A stretch of 64,000 bases of DNA from Campanula takesimana (GCA_026119855.1 JAOWBW010000598.1:310001-374000); one strand, 5' to 3'; positions 1-11,758 are shown, numbered from the stretch's first letter. Notes: a model not told the origin generated them from the letters alone. Numbers and translations: made by a program.

Positions 1-1289
1 TGGAATTTGTCCCTCCTTAAGAGAGATATCTGCTTAGGCCACTCGTCGAGTGAGATTGATGAAATGTGTGACCGCGCTCAAATGAATTGATGTGATCAAT
101 GTCGTTTGCTCATAATCAATCTACTCAAGATTGAGAAAGCATTGAACAAAATAAGTTGACGTGGACCATGACTTATGTTGAATATGATATCGCGTGACAA
201 AAGGATTGTGATATGTTCTATAAGGATAACGAACTTCGTTAAGTTATATTAATTGGGTAATCATGATTGCTTGCTAGAGTCCGCTCATGATTTATGAGTT
301 TGACCTTGGTTGGACTCATTACCAACTTAATATAATCCTATGGGGTAACACACAAAAGAACGAATTGTTTAAAAAGCTAAAATTGACTTTCTACTGGTGC
401 TATCTTCGCCATTAATGCTGAAGATACCGCATTTAATGCTCCTCAACTACCCAGCTGGAATTTTAAATTGCAAGCCTTCTTCATCAAGACTCAAGTCATT
501 AACTCCTCCTATAAATAGAGGACTTAAAGCATTGAAGAAGGTTGGTGAAAATAGTGCATTGAAGAGAGTTGATTGTTTAGAGCATTCATTAAAGCTCAAA
601 CATTCTGTCCAGATAATCATTAGAACATTTATTAGGACATACACTTGTGCACAAACTCATCAACATTGTAAATATTCTCGAACTAGATTATTCTAATGAA
701 TACGTTGCTTGAGTTATTCGTACACCCACCTGAGTGAGATAAGTTCTCTTGGACTTGCCGCTCAAAAACACTTGGTCAGTATTTGTATCACGATCCATTA
801 GTGATCTCTAGAGTTTAGTCTTTGTATCCGGCAAAGCCGTTCTTGTAATAGACTAGGGATATCTAATAGTGCTCTTAACCCAAATCCAAGTTCTGACCAA
901 ACTTGGTAGAGGATGTAGTAGTATTTACACTGTGAACCTCTCCAAATCTTTGTGTTCTCTGTTGCTTAGTTTGTCCCTGCTGGTTAGAACTCTATCACCG
1001 GCAGATCGTACTTGTTCTTACTGATTTATTGTAATTTCTATTTACCAATCTCTTGAAACTGCATTGAACTTTTAGAAATCACTTTGTGTTTAAACCAAGC
1101 TCTCAAAACCATTTCATACTAATTTTGTGTGAGTTAAACTAAGTCATATCTTCTCCGCTGCGCTTACTGATAATAGTTTGCAAACTGATAAGTGACTTTG
1201 CATTTATAAAGTGTCTCTTTGAAAAAGTTTTAATTAGGCTATTTACCCCCCCCCCCTATAGCCTATTTTCCAACCAATTGGGCCTAACA
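1..1289 (+). mobile_element. 5' LTR of Sirevirus-type copia element S1 (left end outside window)
   Basis: The sequence ends in ...ggcctaaca at 1289 and is followed two bases later by an initiator-Met primer binding site, which fixes the right LTR end. A TATA box (tataaatag) lies at 510-518 and is the likely retrotransposon promoter. A C-run near 1246-1256, about 40 bases before the LTR end, is a feature shared with the other sirevirus LTRs here. The last 120 bases recur at 1780-1899. The left boundary is not visible, so LTR length is unknown and part of 1-300 could be flanking DNA. Confidence 0.7.
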
Positions 1290-1291
1290 AT

Positions 1292-1303
1292 TGGTATTAG
1301 AGC
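1292..1303 (+). other. Primer binding site of S1 (tRNA-iMet)
   Basis: TGGTATTAGAGC differs by one base from the usual plant copia primer site TGGTATCAGAGC, complementary to the 3' end of initiator methionine tRNA. It sits directly after the LTR end. Confidence 0.8.
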
Positions 1304-1353
1304 TTGGAATTTTGAAAGAAATTTCCAAGCTTTGCAGCTTGTTTGCCGATACT

Positions 1354-1779
1354 ATGGCAGGAAAAATCATGCAGTCATTCAACATCGCTACCATTCCGTT
1401 GTTGAATGTCAACGAGTTTGGTGTCTGGAAATCTCGTATGATAAAGTATATGAACTCAATTGATGACCGGTTGATGAAGGTCATAGAAGGTGGTCCAATC
1501 ATTCCCTTGAAAGTCTCAACCACCTATAGACCTATTCCCTCCGCTCCGCTGACACAACATGCTGTTCGTGATACTGAAAAAGAAACCCATGTTCAGATTG
1601 AAGAAACTCTGGTTGAAAAACCAAGAGAGGAATGGACTGAGGATGACAAACTTTTAGCCGCCCTAGATGGAAAAGTATGCCACATTATCTCCTGTGGTTT
1701 GGATGACAAGCAATACAAACTCATTGACTTGTGCTCCATGGCTTAAGAATGCTGGAACAAGCTCCTTGCATACTTTAAA
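1354..1779 (+). pseudogene. Truncated gag of S1 (sirevirus-type)
   Basis: The reading frame starts with ATG at 1354, about 50 bases after the primer site, as in S3 and S4. It shows the N-terminal Gag pattern of this family: a VWKSRM-type motif, the GPIIPL motif and a PREEWTEDD motif matching PREEWTEEE in S3. It is interrupted by an in-frame TAA at 1744-1746, and homology stops near 1779, where the sequence jumps into LTR-end sequence. Everything from mid-gag through pol is missing. This is a dead fragment of about 142 codons compared with more than 1,600 in a full gag-pol. Confidence 0.75.
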
Positions 1780-1899
1780 GGTGATGATAGTTTGCAAACT
1801 GATAAGTGACTTTGCATTTATAAAGTGACTCTTTGAAAAAGTTTTAATTAGGCTATTCACCCACCCTCTATACTATTTTCCTACCAAATGGGCCTAACA
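1780..1899 (+). mobile_element. Terminal fragment of the 3' LTR of S1
   Basis: These 120 bases nearly repeat 1170-1289, including tttgcaaactgataagtgac and the final gggcctaaca. The join to gag at 1779/1780 falls in a short shared gatgata/gataata stretch, so an internal deletion with microhomology removed the middle of S1. Directly after 1899 the env-like gene of S2 resumes, so S1 was inserted in S2. Confidence 0.8.
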
Positions 1900-3980
1900 G
1901 CGCGCCTATCTCAATATCCCCACTCTTCAGAATAACATAAAAAATGTTGAGATTAGGGATGGTGGTGATCTGCTAGCTCATATAGCGCATCTCCTAGATA
2001 CTTCTATCGTATTCAAAATCGGCAACGTAAACAGATTTACGGTGGAGCAGTGGGAGTATACTGCTGCCATTATGGGAAAGGCTAGGTTGAATTGGCCTCA
2101 AATTCTATTCAAAACTTTATCGGAGCAGATAACCAAGTACAACAAAAATAAGAGTGAAGGGAAGACAAAGTTCAAGACTCACTACCGTATTCTTACGAAG
2201 ATTTTTGTCACCTACCCTGCTCTTGCACAGTTCCTAAATGAGAATCCCGTCTATAAAATAGATGATGTACCAATTTTTGGTAAGGATAGCTTGGTGCTGA
2301 AAAGGCGCAGAATGCGAATTGCAAAGTGCGCGCCACGAGTTAAGGGTGCTCAGTTGGTTGATGAAGCCACTGAGTCAGATGAAGGTGATGTTGATGGCGC
2401 TGCAGATGGCGTAGCAGATGTCGCAGCAGCTAAGACTCAACCTAGCGCAGGGACTAGCGCAGGTACTGACAAAGGGAAAGGAATTGCCACTATTGAACGA
2501 GAGGGAAGACCACCCAAGCGCCCCAGAACTGATAAAGAAGACCAGGAAGCTCTCAAGCGCGCTTAGGAAGCTAGTTTAGCTGAAGCGCAGAGAAAAAGAG
2601 ATGAAGATTATAAACTTAAACAGGCTTCTACTCTGGCGCAGAAAGAAAGGCAAAGAGGCACAGGATCCAGTGCTGATGTACGCGCTCCTACTCCTTTTGC
2701 GCCTATTCCTCCTCTTATTGTTCGTGCGCCTCCTTCAAAGCCTCCATCAAAGACAGCAACAAAATCAACTGCGCCTGCTCCAGTTATTAAACCAACTCCT
2801 ACTCCATCTTCTGTCTCACTCACTGCTGAACAACAAAAGCTCAGAGATCAATTATCTACTGAGTTATTTAGAGACTTGTGTAAGGATCTAGTTGAGGGGG
2901 AGCCAGATCCTTTAAAGAAGCGCAAGTCTGCTACTGTGCCTACTGCTCCTGTGCCTCAACCCAACACAGAAGACCCTTCTTCAAGTGCTGAGTACCGTCC
3001 TTCTCCTCCTCAGAAAATAACTCCTATTCTTTCACTTGGCAGGCGCACTTCTCCTACTGTGCCCCAATCTGATCCTGCGCCTACTCCTCCTTTTGCTGAT
3101 TTGAGTATGGTTATTCCAATGCTTTAACAAATTCAGCAAGGACAAGCGCGCTTAGAATCTCAATTTTAGATCCATGCTTCTATGATTACTTGTAAGGCAG
3201 ATGAGATTGTTGCCATTAAGGGGGAGATAACGCGCATTGGCGCTGACATCAGAGACAAACATTTTCTTACCCCTCAGCAATGGAGTGATGCTATCGCGCA
3301 AATGAATGATTTATTTAAAGACACTCTTGCTGAGTTACATGCGAGGATTGGTGCAGGAACCAAGCTCACTGATGGTCAAGCTTTCATCGATGCTATTAAG
3401 CAGGTAGAGACCAGTGTGGCTGCTGATGTGAAGAAGTTGTTGGACTTAGTCACTGATGAAAGTGATAAGTTAGTAAATGTTATGGATAAGCTCAAGGAAA
3501 TCAAGGATGAGCTTGCAAATGCTCCCAACGCGCACATGGATTATGCGCCTCTTCTGCGCCCTCTTCTAGCGCAGGGATTAACGCGCCTTTTAACTCTCGC
3601 TCCTTGCTTTCAAAGTTAGATGTTTTGAAGGAGCTGATTGTTACTCATTTCAATGCCGCGCATTCTAGTACTGATAGGCGCACAGAGAGATCCTCCTCTG
3701 ACATTGTTTCCGCGTAAGCTGCTGTTGAAGCAAACTTACAAGTGATTGCTGAAAACTTTTCTCAACAGCAAGCTATTTCTCAACAGCAAGCTATTACTCA
3801 ACGCTCCATTGATGAGTTTCAAGACATCAATGCTGGGCATCTGCGCTACCTCAGAGATGGTGTTCAAGAGACTTTCACAAACGCAATCGTACTCTTCAAA
3901 TTTCCAAACAAATTCAACGCTCGGTGACAGAGATCGAAGGAGGTTTGAAGGAAGATGATGCGCCTCCTCCCAACCCTTAG
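1900..3980 (+). pseudogene. Env-like gene remnant of sirevirus S2
   Basis: This is collinear with the env-like gene of S3 from about 26888 to 28857: a globular part (MEQWEYTAAIM, PQILFKTL), a basic patch (KRRRMRIAK), acidic and Ala-rich linkers, a Pro-rich section and a C-terminal helical part (KHFLTPQQW). One frame runs through most of it. In-frame stops occur at 2564-2566, near 3125 and near 3167, and the frame is lost after about 3510. The terminal stop equivalent to that of S3 is at 3978-3980. The 5' half, including the region matching the S3 promoter and intron, is not in the window. Role unknown; env-like ORFs downstream of pol are typical of SIRE-type elements, but no envelope function has been shown here. 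Confidence 0.75.
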
Positions 3981-4486
3981 TGATTTTCTTTGTTTGTAAG
4001 ATTGTTAATATATTTTGTGATAGAAACCTTTTTGTTAGTGATTTAGTGCTTACATGTTTTAGCACATCTTTTGTTTTTGTTCTGTTCAAAACTTGTAATC
4101 ACCAACTCTTACATTTCGAGTTTTAATGAGAACAAAGCATCACGTTTATCAAACCTTGTTCATTCAAACTCCTTGTTTGTAGAACAATGAATGTGTTGTT
4201 TAAAATCATATGCATCATATTTGAACTATTTCATACTTTAATGCATTTGAGTTTAAACTTTGTTTAAACACATTTCAAAACCAAAACTCATACATTTTGA
4301 ATGTGTTAAACTATTGTTTTTATCCTTCCATTTGTAATGTTTTATCTTTATTGGAATAGATTAGAAATCCATATCTTGGACTAGTGTGTGCATTAACTTG
4401 AGACATGATTTACCAATTTCATTTATTTGGACATGTTATTATCAAGTATAATTTTTATCCCTGATATAGTAGGTAATGACATCAAT
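3981..4486 (+). other. 3' untranslated region of S2, no gene
   Basis: AT-rich non-coding sequence between the env-like stop and the polypurine tract. It matches 28858-29361 of S3 in order, for example the shared stretch ending tagtaggtaatg.catcaatcaaatag. No ORF of interest. Confidence 0.75.
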
Positions 4487-5769
4487 CAAATAGGGGGAGA
4501 TTGTTGGGTATGCCCACTTATATCTCAGTTTCAATGTAATAGGATTGATTAGATTTGATTGATCCATCACCTAAGTTTTATTTCATGGACTTAAGACCCA
4601 TATGTAAGAAGTGTTTATACTTCATTTTTTAGGTAGTCCATTGTAATAGAATAGGCTTAGGAATAGGGCAAGAATGTCAAGATTAAAGAATACCACAATG
4701 CTAAGTTTGAGCCAAGCTCCTATGCGCCAAGGCAATGCGCCATGCGCCTACTTAATGCGCCTATGTTCCACATATGGCGCATCCATGGTAAGGGCCCCTA
4801 ATGGATCATGCGCCTCATTGATGTTAATTCAACACTTGGTGATTTATTGAAGACATGAAGACTTGAAGAAATTCAATCTACGCCAATGATCCAACGGTGG
4901 TTAAATAACACGTATGCACCCGCATCTAAGGACACATGTCCATAACGGTCATATATGTGTTATGTGTCTAACGGCTATAAAGGACACGTGCTCCACTCAA
5001 TGAGCGACAGCACATCTGTCCTTTGATCTTATACAAGGGATTTCCAACGGCTAGTTTTTGGGGCTCTACTATAAATACCCCATAACTTCATACGTTTTGA
5101 AGTTGCTAAGATATTCAGAATTTCTCTCAAGCATTTGTTGAAGATTTGAAGATTGCCTTTGATTTTCTAAAATTCTCAAGAACATCTTCATACCTTCATA
5201 CTTAGCCCAGATCCTCAAGCAAAAATACTTTAGTTTTATTGTGCTCTAAATCTCATAGATCTAAAGAGACTTAAAACTAAGAACACACACGCACCTCTTT
5301 AAGTTCGATTACTTAGATCTTTATTTAAGAGATACACCGGTTTTGTCTAGGTTTCTGTAGAGGACGTAGACCATTTCCCGATCGAACCTCTCCAAATAGC
5401 GCGTATTAATTTCTTGTCATTTACTTTCAAGTTATTATCTTATCTCACTATTTGCTTGTTTAATCATTGTTGATTGATTGAACTGAATTGTGTTGTGTTT
5501 GTTATATCATTTGCCTTAGTTTCATCTTTCACTCACTTTGAGTCAAAATACTTAGAGTGTGTGTTGTGCCCCCTTTAATCATTTGCACCTACTTTACTTA
5601 ACTATTCCGCTGTGCATTTCACTCACTCACTTAGGCGCATTTCATAACGCTTATTTGATTAAGTGCGCATTTGCCATTGAATTTTCAAGGGTACGAAAAG
5701 AATTTCAAAACAGCTATTCACCCCCCCTCTAGCTATTTTTCATACCCTTGTTGCCCTTTAGGACCAACA
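4487..5769 (+). mobile_element. Polypurine tract and 3' LTR of S2
   Basis: The purine run atagggggagat precedes an LTR that begins tgttgggtatgcc at 4502 and ends ggaccaaca at 5769 (about 1,268 bp). It matches the S3 LTR throughout but lacks a block of about 120-150 bp after the accgg motif near 5340. A TATA box (ctataaata) lies near 5069-5078. The next bases, gctaa, would be the target duplication, but the 5' LTR lies outside the window. The 3' side is gypsy integrase coding sequence, so S2 inserted into G1. Confidence 0.85.
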
Positions 5770-6041
5770 GCTAAAATCAGGATGGCTGCTTACCAGCAGA
5801 GGATTGCTAAGTTTTACAACAAGAATGTGCGCATTAGAAGATTTCAAGTTGGAGACATGGTGCTCAGAAAGTCTTTCAGAACACAAGGGAACTAAATGCT
5901 GGCAAACTTGCAGGTAAATGGGAAGGTCCGTACCTAGTTGACGCAAAAGCTGATAAGGGTGCATATTGGCTCTCCACCTTGGACGGCACAAGAATACCAA
6001 GAAGTTGGAATGCAATCCATCTTAAAGCATACTATATGTAA
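5770..6041 (+). pseudogene. Ty3/gypsy integrase C-terminus (element G1)
   Basis: The frame reads through the usual C-terminal integrase pattern of plant gypsy elements: YQQRIAKFYNK, FQVGDMVLRK, a KWEGPY core and a final PRSWNAIHLKAYY, with the stop at 6039-6041. One frameshift near 5868-5880 separates VLRK from the KWEGPY part. The 5' portion was cut off by insertion of S2. The pattern and the downstream antisense ORF point to the Tat group (Retand/Ogre-like). This is inference from motifs. Confidence 0.75.
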
Positions 6042-6158
6042 TTTGTATCTTGTCCATTCAATTCCGAAAACTAGGTATGATTTAATTAAGCTTTATTTCA
6101 ATTTTGTTATCTCAATTTATTTATCTTTATTGAACACATACTGACTTAAGCATCGGAG

Positions 6159-6181
6159 GGGTGTTAGCCAAGCTAACACCC
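6159..6181. repeat. Perfect 10-bp hairpin downstream of gypsy pol
   Basis: gggtgttagc at 6159-6168 and gctaacaccc at 6172-6181 are exact inverted copies around a 3-base loop (caa). It lies about 120 bases after the pol stop. The rest of 6042-7053 is AT-rich with no ORF that I support. Confidence 0.7.
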
Positions 6182-7053
6182 ACCCCTAACATGTGTTTGT
6201 TTTGCAAGGTGATTCAAAATTCTAACTTAGGTCAACCTGATCAACATATTCAAATGATTTTCTGGGATTAACAACCTGAGCTGTTTAAAGATGAAAGTAG
6301 TCAACTTGCTGACAAAATACTGGATGAAAACTCAACATGTTCAAATGATTCAAGTAAGAAATTGTAGATGTTAAATCTTATGCATCTTCTCTCAGAGTTT
6401 GTACTCAGATTTTAAAGGTTTTCACCTTTCAAAGGTTTAAAGATCATACATCTTTCTTAAGATTAAGGTTCATACACCTTCGCTTGTGCGTACGCTTTTC
6501 GCATTTGTTTAAGTTACAAGTTGGCCAATGTATTTATTACATATTGATTACCATCTTGCACTTAGACAATTTGTGAACTCAAGTTATTTCCAATTGGTTG
6601 TAACATTAACATGTTACCAAAGACAAAAGCTTAAAGGTTAAAACATCTTTTCATTCATACTGTTAGCATCAACTTGTTACATCTTGCATATTAAAATAAC
6701 AACTTCAACAAGTTGCTTTTCTACTCTATTCCTACCTTATTTACATTACCAAAAGGTAGCATCACCAAGTTACATTTAGAAATTCAATCGTTTTTACAAC
6801 CAAAATACCAAAATAAAGTTCAAACATACTGAACTATTCAAACAAGAAAACATCCATAAGATCCAACCCATGCTATCACAAGACATGAGTGAACCAAAGT
6901 GCAACTTGAAACTTATCCAAAAAACCAAATTACATCCTAAAAATTCTAAGTTGTTTTAGAGGACACCCCGTCTATTTTCAAACCAAATACCAAAAACATA
7001 AAAAGAAATTGTTTTTGTTAACCAACATCTTGCAGAAATAGGAGAAACTTACC

Positions 7054-8651
7054 TCAATCTTCCAGTCCTTCATCAGCCTTGGTACCTTGATTATCATCAA
7101 CTTGCTCCATTGGTTCCACATCCTGAGGCTTGGAGCTGACTTCACCAACTTCTGGAAGAGCTCCGATAATACACCTTAAAGAAGGTTTTTCATCCTCCAG
7201 TCTCCAGTCACCAGCCTTCCCAGTCAAGTACTCCTCAACCATCTGAATCCTAGCCTCAAAAACTAAATGCCTAGCCTCTCTCACGAAACGATCCTCTTGC
7301 TTCTGCAACTCATCTCTCAGCTTCTTGCTGGATGCTGCCAACTTGACTGTCAGACCCATGATTTCTACATCCTTCCTCTTAATCTCTGCATCCTTCTCCT
7401 TCAAATTAGTCATTGCTTTTTCCTTTTCTGTTTTGGCTTCTCCAGCCTTCATCTTCCACAAATCAACTTCCTTGTTTAGCATGCTCAAAGCATTATGAAT
7501 CTGCAAAACAGCAAGAAATAAGATCAACATTCTGCACTACTTCACAGAAACCTTAAATTTTTTGGGCTCACCTTTTCAACTAGTTTCTCTACCACATGCT
7601 CAGAATCCTTAAGATCCATAATTTCCCACTTCTTCCTCTTGAACAGAACATCATCTCCAACATATAACTTGTGTTTGGTTGAACCTTCAGCTTTGGGGAC
7701 AGATTGTATGGGATCATTAACCTTAGGCTTTTTGAACTTAGCCAACAAGTTGCTCGCACCATAGGGGTTGTCAGGCTGAGTAGCTGGTACAAAGAAATTT
7801 TTATTTCAAAATCTTTAACAAATAAACTATTTTTCAAAGTAACAAAAATTGCAGGTAAAAGGCTTACCAGAAGACATATTTTGACCAGTTCCTTCCCTAT
7901 CACTTTCTGCACCAGCGATAGTAACAGGACGGATGAACTTCCTCTTGTTGGAAGGTTGCGAGCAAACAACTTCAACAATTACCAAGGTCTCGTTTAACTT
8001 AGGGAATAAGTCATCAAGTTTTCCAACTGCAACCAGAAACACGAAAAGGATGAATCAACATGATTAGTCAATAAAGCAAAAGAGCAAAAGTTATAATCCC
8101 TACCATCTTGCATCCAAGTTGAGAAAAAAATTTCCACTCCCTCCAAGCTATCCCTCCTTACATAGAAAAATTTCTTTTTCCAATCTCTATCCTGATAAGT
8201 AGACTCAGTTACCAAACTGTAAGCCCTATTTTTTTGCCCTAAATCCATACATGTGAGGACCATATGACCTAAGAAGATAGCAAAAAGCAAGTTCCTCTAA
8301 ACCTATCTTCAAGTTCAAATCTGCGCTCAACCTGTCCAAAGTAACTAAATTTCTCCATCCTACCGGCATAAGTTGGGTAAAGGCTAGACCAGTAACTTTG
8401 AAGAAATTGGTAATCAAAGGCAAAAAAAAAAGGAAGGTCAAGCTAATATCAGAAGGATATTCAGGAAAATCAAGCGACTCAAGGGAAACGCAATCGGCAG
8501 CCAAGTTAGGGTTTAGGGTCTTAAAGACAGCAGTTTGGGGAAATTTGGGTTTTAGGGCTTCAATTTGTGTTGGCTCCAGTATGCATCTTTCAGAATCATG
8601 GTTGCCTATCAACCCCAAGCACCTAAAACCTTCAGGCAACTAAATAGCCAT
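7054..8651 (-). pseudogene. Antisense extra ORF of gypsy element G1, four exons, broken
   Basis: On the minus strand between pol and the 3' LTR. Coding exons inferred from splice consensus are 8651-8104, 8026-7868, 7783-7572 and 7500-7054. The introns (77, 84 and 71 bp) each begin GT and end AG. Exon 1 holds a segment resembling the 'putative gypsy-type transposon' domain (LMPVGWRNLVTLDRL after a YPSDISLTFLFFLPLITNFF-like stretch). Exon 4 encodes a charged coiled coil (EKEKAMTNLKEKDAEIKRKD) and an acidic tail. Antisense extra ORFs at this position are known for Tat-lineage elements. Breaks: the first ATG (8651-8649) is followed by TAG at its fourth codon, and a frameshift lies in a T7 run near 8229-8236. 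The summed exon length (1,366 bp) is one more than a multiple of three, as one frameshift predicts. Function unknown. Confidence 0.65.
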
Positions 8652-8770
8652 GGAAATTTCAAGCTAAAAACAAACAAAAAAGAGGGTAGATTGAAACTCA
8701 CCGTAGGTTTTCTTCAAGCAACTTCTATTTTTCTCTCTCTGCAAAACTGAAGGATTAAAATCGCATTGGG

Positions 8771-8780
8771 AGTATTTATG
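8771..8780 (-). promoter_or_regulatory. Candidate TATA box for the antisense ORF
   Basis: Read on the minus strand this is cataaatact, about 120 bases upstream of the antisense ATG, followed by a CT/GA-rich leader. It gives the antisense gene a plausible promoter independent of the LTR. No experimental support is visible. Confidence 0.4.
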
Positions 8781-8947
8781 TTGATGGATTAGACGGTTCT
8801 AGATCCCTACTAAAACTCAAGAACCTAGAAACTTCCCTAAACCGCCAATCCAACCGCTCAGATGAAAAACCTCTGCCACGTGTTCATAACTTAGGGATTT
8901 TCGAACTCCAAAAGAAACTCTCTTTCAATTCAAAAATCAGGGGAAAT

Positions 8948-9502
8948 TGTTTGGGGTAGAATTTTTATCTGCATTTCTATCTTGAATGTCTCAACTTGGA
9001 ACAACATCCTTCAAGTTGTCACCATACAGACTTACAGGTATATTTACTAATACGTTTTATTTGAATCATATTTCTCATCCTATTTTTCAGGAACACAAAT
9101 AAAAGAAGTGGGACATGATCTCTATTACACGTGAGCAAATCAAGACTCAAAGACCAAGTCAAATAATGATTCTTATCAACATAAATGGCCTAACCAACTA
9201 TCCGAAGATCAAGGCCTCCTAATCAGTTTGTGATTAATCTTCTTAGTATAAATAGCTGACACATTTCTTGTAACACACACGCGCACCATTACGATTATTT
9301 AGAGCTTTTATTCTTATTCTTCCCATTGTTCATCACCATTTCTAATAATAATTCATCTTTGAGGTTTTATGCCGGCGAATAAGTTGTTCAAGGGCTTTCC
9401 TCGTTAAACTCCGTGTTCATTTATTCTTGAATTGTTTTACCATTACATTCCATTATACCCAATTCCTTTTCTTCAAGTTGAATTGCTAAAATTTGACCAA
9501 CA
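8948..9502 (+). mobile_element. 3' LTR of gypsy element G1 (probable)
   Basis: A purine-rich run aggggaaat is followed by TG (tgtttggggtag) at 8948, and a candidate end ...gaccaaca lies at 9502. Inside is a TATA box (agtataaatag) near 9245 and, about 110 bases after it, a polyadenylation-like aataataattc. The 5' LTR and target duplication are outside the window, so the ends are approximate. Confidence 0.5.
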
Positions 9503-10561
9503 CATTAGTGACCACATGATGCAATGAATTTTTAAGAAATTTTTCAAATAATGCAAGAAGCTTTGTTAAATCAATTACTAGGGTTATATTTTTAATGGAT
9601 TTGTTACTAAAACTGTTAAGCAAGAACACCCCTTTCATCTTCATCCCATTTATTTATGCTCTAACACAATTGAAAAAATAGAACCAAAAATCAAACTCAA
9701 TCGAAAACTAATGAACTAAATTGAATCCAAATTTGAAATCAGAGGTTGCTGGGTTTGAATCCAGATTTGGGATTTGAATTCGGATTTGATTTGGTTGCAA
9801 TGGGAGCTCCTTGCTGCTGAAATGGTTGTACTCTTGTGTATCACCGCTTTGTTTCTTCAACCATGAAAGTTTGTTCCTCTTCCGTCTGCAGATTCTTCGG
9901 TAACGACTTCTTAAACCATGTGGTTTCCATGATCTTTGCGATTGTTATTCTAGAACTTGGATTTGGATCTAGCAATTTTGTGATTTGCCGTCGAGCGTGG
10001 GTGCGTGCAAAGGGAGCCGAAGACTATACGGGGATTTTGGTACTGGATTTGGGTTAGTGTCTTTAACAAATCTTGACATTTTCATTAAGTTTTTAACGTT
10101 GTTAGGTTGGTTTAACACATATTGCATTATATGAAAATATCAAAAACAGTACATTGAATTAAATAGTACATTGCATTATTTGAAGCAAATGGAAAAGTAC
10201 GTTGCATATTTTGGTCTTTCGCCAAAAAATGTAGTGGGAGTATTGTACTTAATCACTTATTAACACACATGCAGTAATTAACACCAACAATGTCACTCTT
10301 TAACACTTACGGTGACACTCAAAACACTACCACTCACACCCAACTAACACTCTCATTGGCATACGAAACACTATCACTAACACTAATAAATATTAACAGT
10401 GGCGTTACTTGTGTTCAGCTATGAAGAGTGAAGAGTTCCCTTGCATAGCATGTCTTATTGAGTGGCAGTGAATATTTTTTGTAAGTGCATATGCAATATA
10501 TGTTTAAAGAGTGTTGGTGCATGTGTTTAAAGAGTGTTGTTGGATGTGTTAAAGTGTACTA
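9503..10561. other. No gene; degenerate sequence
   Basis: No credible coding region. The 73-codon frame at 9836-10057 has no recognisable domain. From about 10260 the sequence carries repeated aacact-type motifs; see the finding on the repeats that flank the MITE. Confidence 0.6.
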
Positions 10562-10816
10562 CTCTGTCTCAAAACAACTTGCACAATTTGACCAAAATTG
10601 GTCAAATTAGTAACACTTTGACTTCCAATTTGTAAAAGATTTGATGATTCAAATAAAAATCTAAAAATTGTTATCTATAATATTTTTGATGGTGAGTTAA
10701 TAACAAATTTTAAATTTTTTATTAAGAACATCAATTGTTTATAAAGTCTTGGTCAAATTACACTTAAGTTGACCATTTTAATCAAAATGGTGTAAGTTGT
10801 TTTGCAACGGAGGGAG
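10562..10816. mobile_element. Stowaway-like MITE
   Basis: A 255-bp element with terminal inverted repeats. The left end is ctctgtctcaaaacaacttg; the right end, read inverted, is ctccctccgttgcaaaacaa. It is flanked by TA on both sides, the duplication of Tc1/mariner-type elements. There is no transposase gene. A diverged relative lies at 49549-49784. Confidence 0.8.
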
Positions 10817-11106
10817 TATTAGTTTTGTGTTCATAGAGTTTCGGGGTTTGTGTTAAAGAGAGATAGGGTGTGTTTGTTTGTTAAAAGAGTGTCGGTATTT
10901 TAAGGAGTGTTATTGCTTATGCGGGTTTGTTATAGCAAATTGAACTTTCTATAAATTATAGTTGCGTAAACATTCGTGTATATTGATTTTTTTTGTAGTT
11001 TAAATCTTTCTTAACTTAATCGTTAAAAATTAGTTATAAAAGTTCACTTGCACACCCCTTAAAATTTAACCAATTGCAGTGTTTCTCAAAACAAATATTT
11101 TGTAAG
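10817..11106. other. No gene
   Basis: Short AT-rich stretch between the MITE and the LTR of C1. It carries repeated agtgtt motifs up to about 10930 and nothing else recognised. Confidence 0.6.
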
Positions 11107-11758
11107 TGTTGATAGCTAGGATAGTCATAAAAAAATAACGAACAGGGACGCAGTGTAGATACTGATGTGGTTACACTAGGAACTACATCAAACAAAATTT
11201 ACAGCGGAATTTAAATCAGACACGAATTATTTAACACATCTACAGTAATATGTTGTAGACAACAAAAACATCTCTTTATTAAAACGCTTAAGATCGATTA
11301 GAAAGAAAGAAAGAAAGAAATCAAGAGAAGCTACCAAATATTAAAACACTAAACACTAAGAAACAAGTTCTATGAAAGAACTTGTCTCACAAAATAACTC
11401 TCACTAAAAAGCTCTCAAACTCAGATTTAAATTCTCTGAATACACAGGAAATAATGAAGCCTTGGAGTCCTTTTTATAGACAAAGAAGTTTCCACCAAAT
11501 GTGGTCATATCTTGGAGATTCATCCAAAAGAGATCTACTCCATCTCTTCCAAAAATATTGCTCATATCCTTGAGTGAAAGATATCTATAAAAATATAATA
11601 AAAATATCCACCAAAACTAACTAAATCATTAGTATGTTAGTAAATAAAAATAATATAAATAAAAAGATATTTACAATTCTACCTAAAATAAAGAAAGACA
11701 TAAATCGTAAATTACACATGAAAATAAAAATAATCATGTGGAAATATACACAATTACA
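11107..11758 (-). mobile_element. 3' LTR of minus-strand copia element C1
   Basis: On the minus strand a purine tract (cagggggagat) is followed by the LTR start tgtaattgtg at 11758. The LTR ends ...atcaaca at 11107, about 652 bp. A TATA box (gtctataaaaagg on the minus strand) lies near 11474-11486. The internal region of C1 follows at higher coordinates. Its 5' LTR was not found. Confidence 0.7.

Noticed and set aside
8664..8701. Extra intron upstream of the antisense ATG (gtgag...ttttag on the minus strand)
   Set aside because: At 38 bp it is shorter than plant introns can usually be. Kept as leader sequence only.
9836..10057. 73-codon frame with many Cys and Phe
   Set aside because: No domain, no splice or promoter context, in degenerate sequence.
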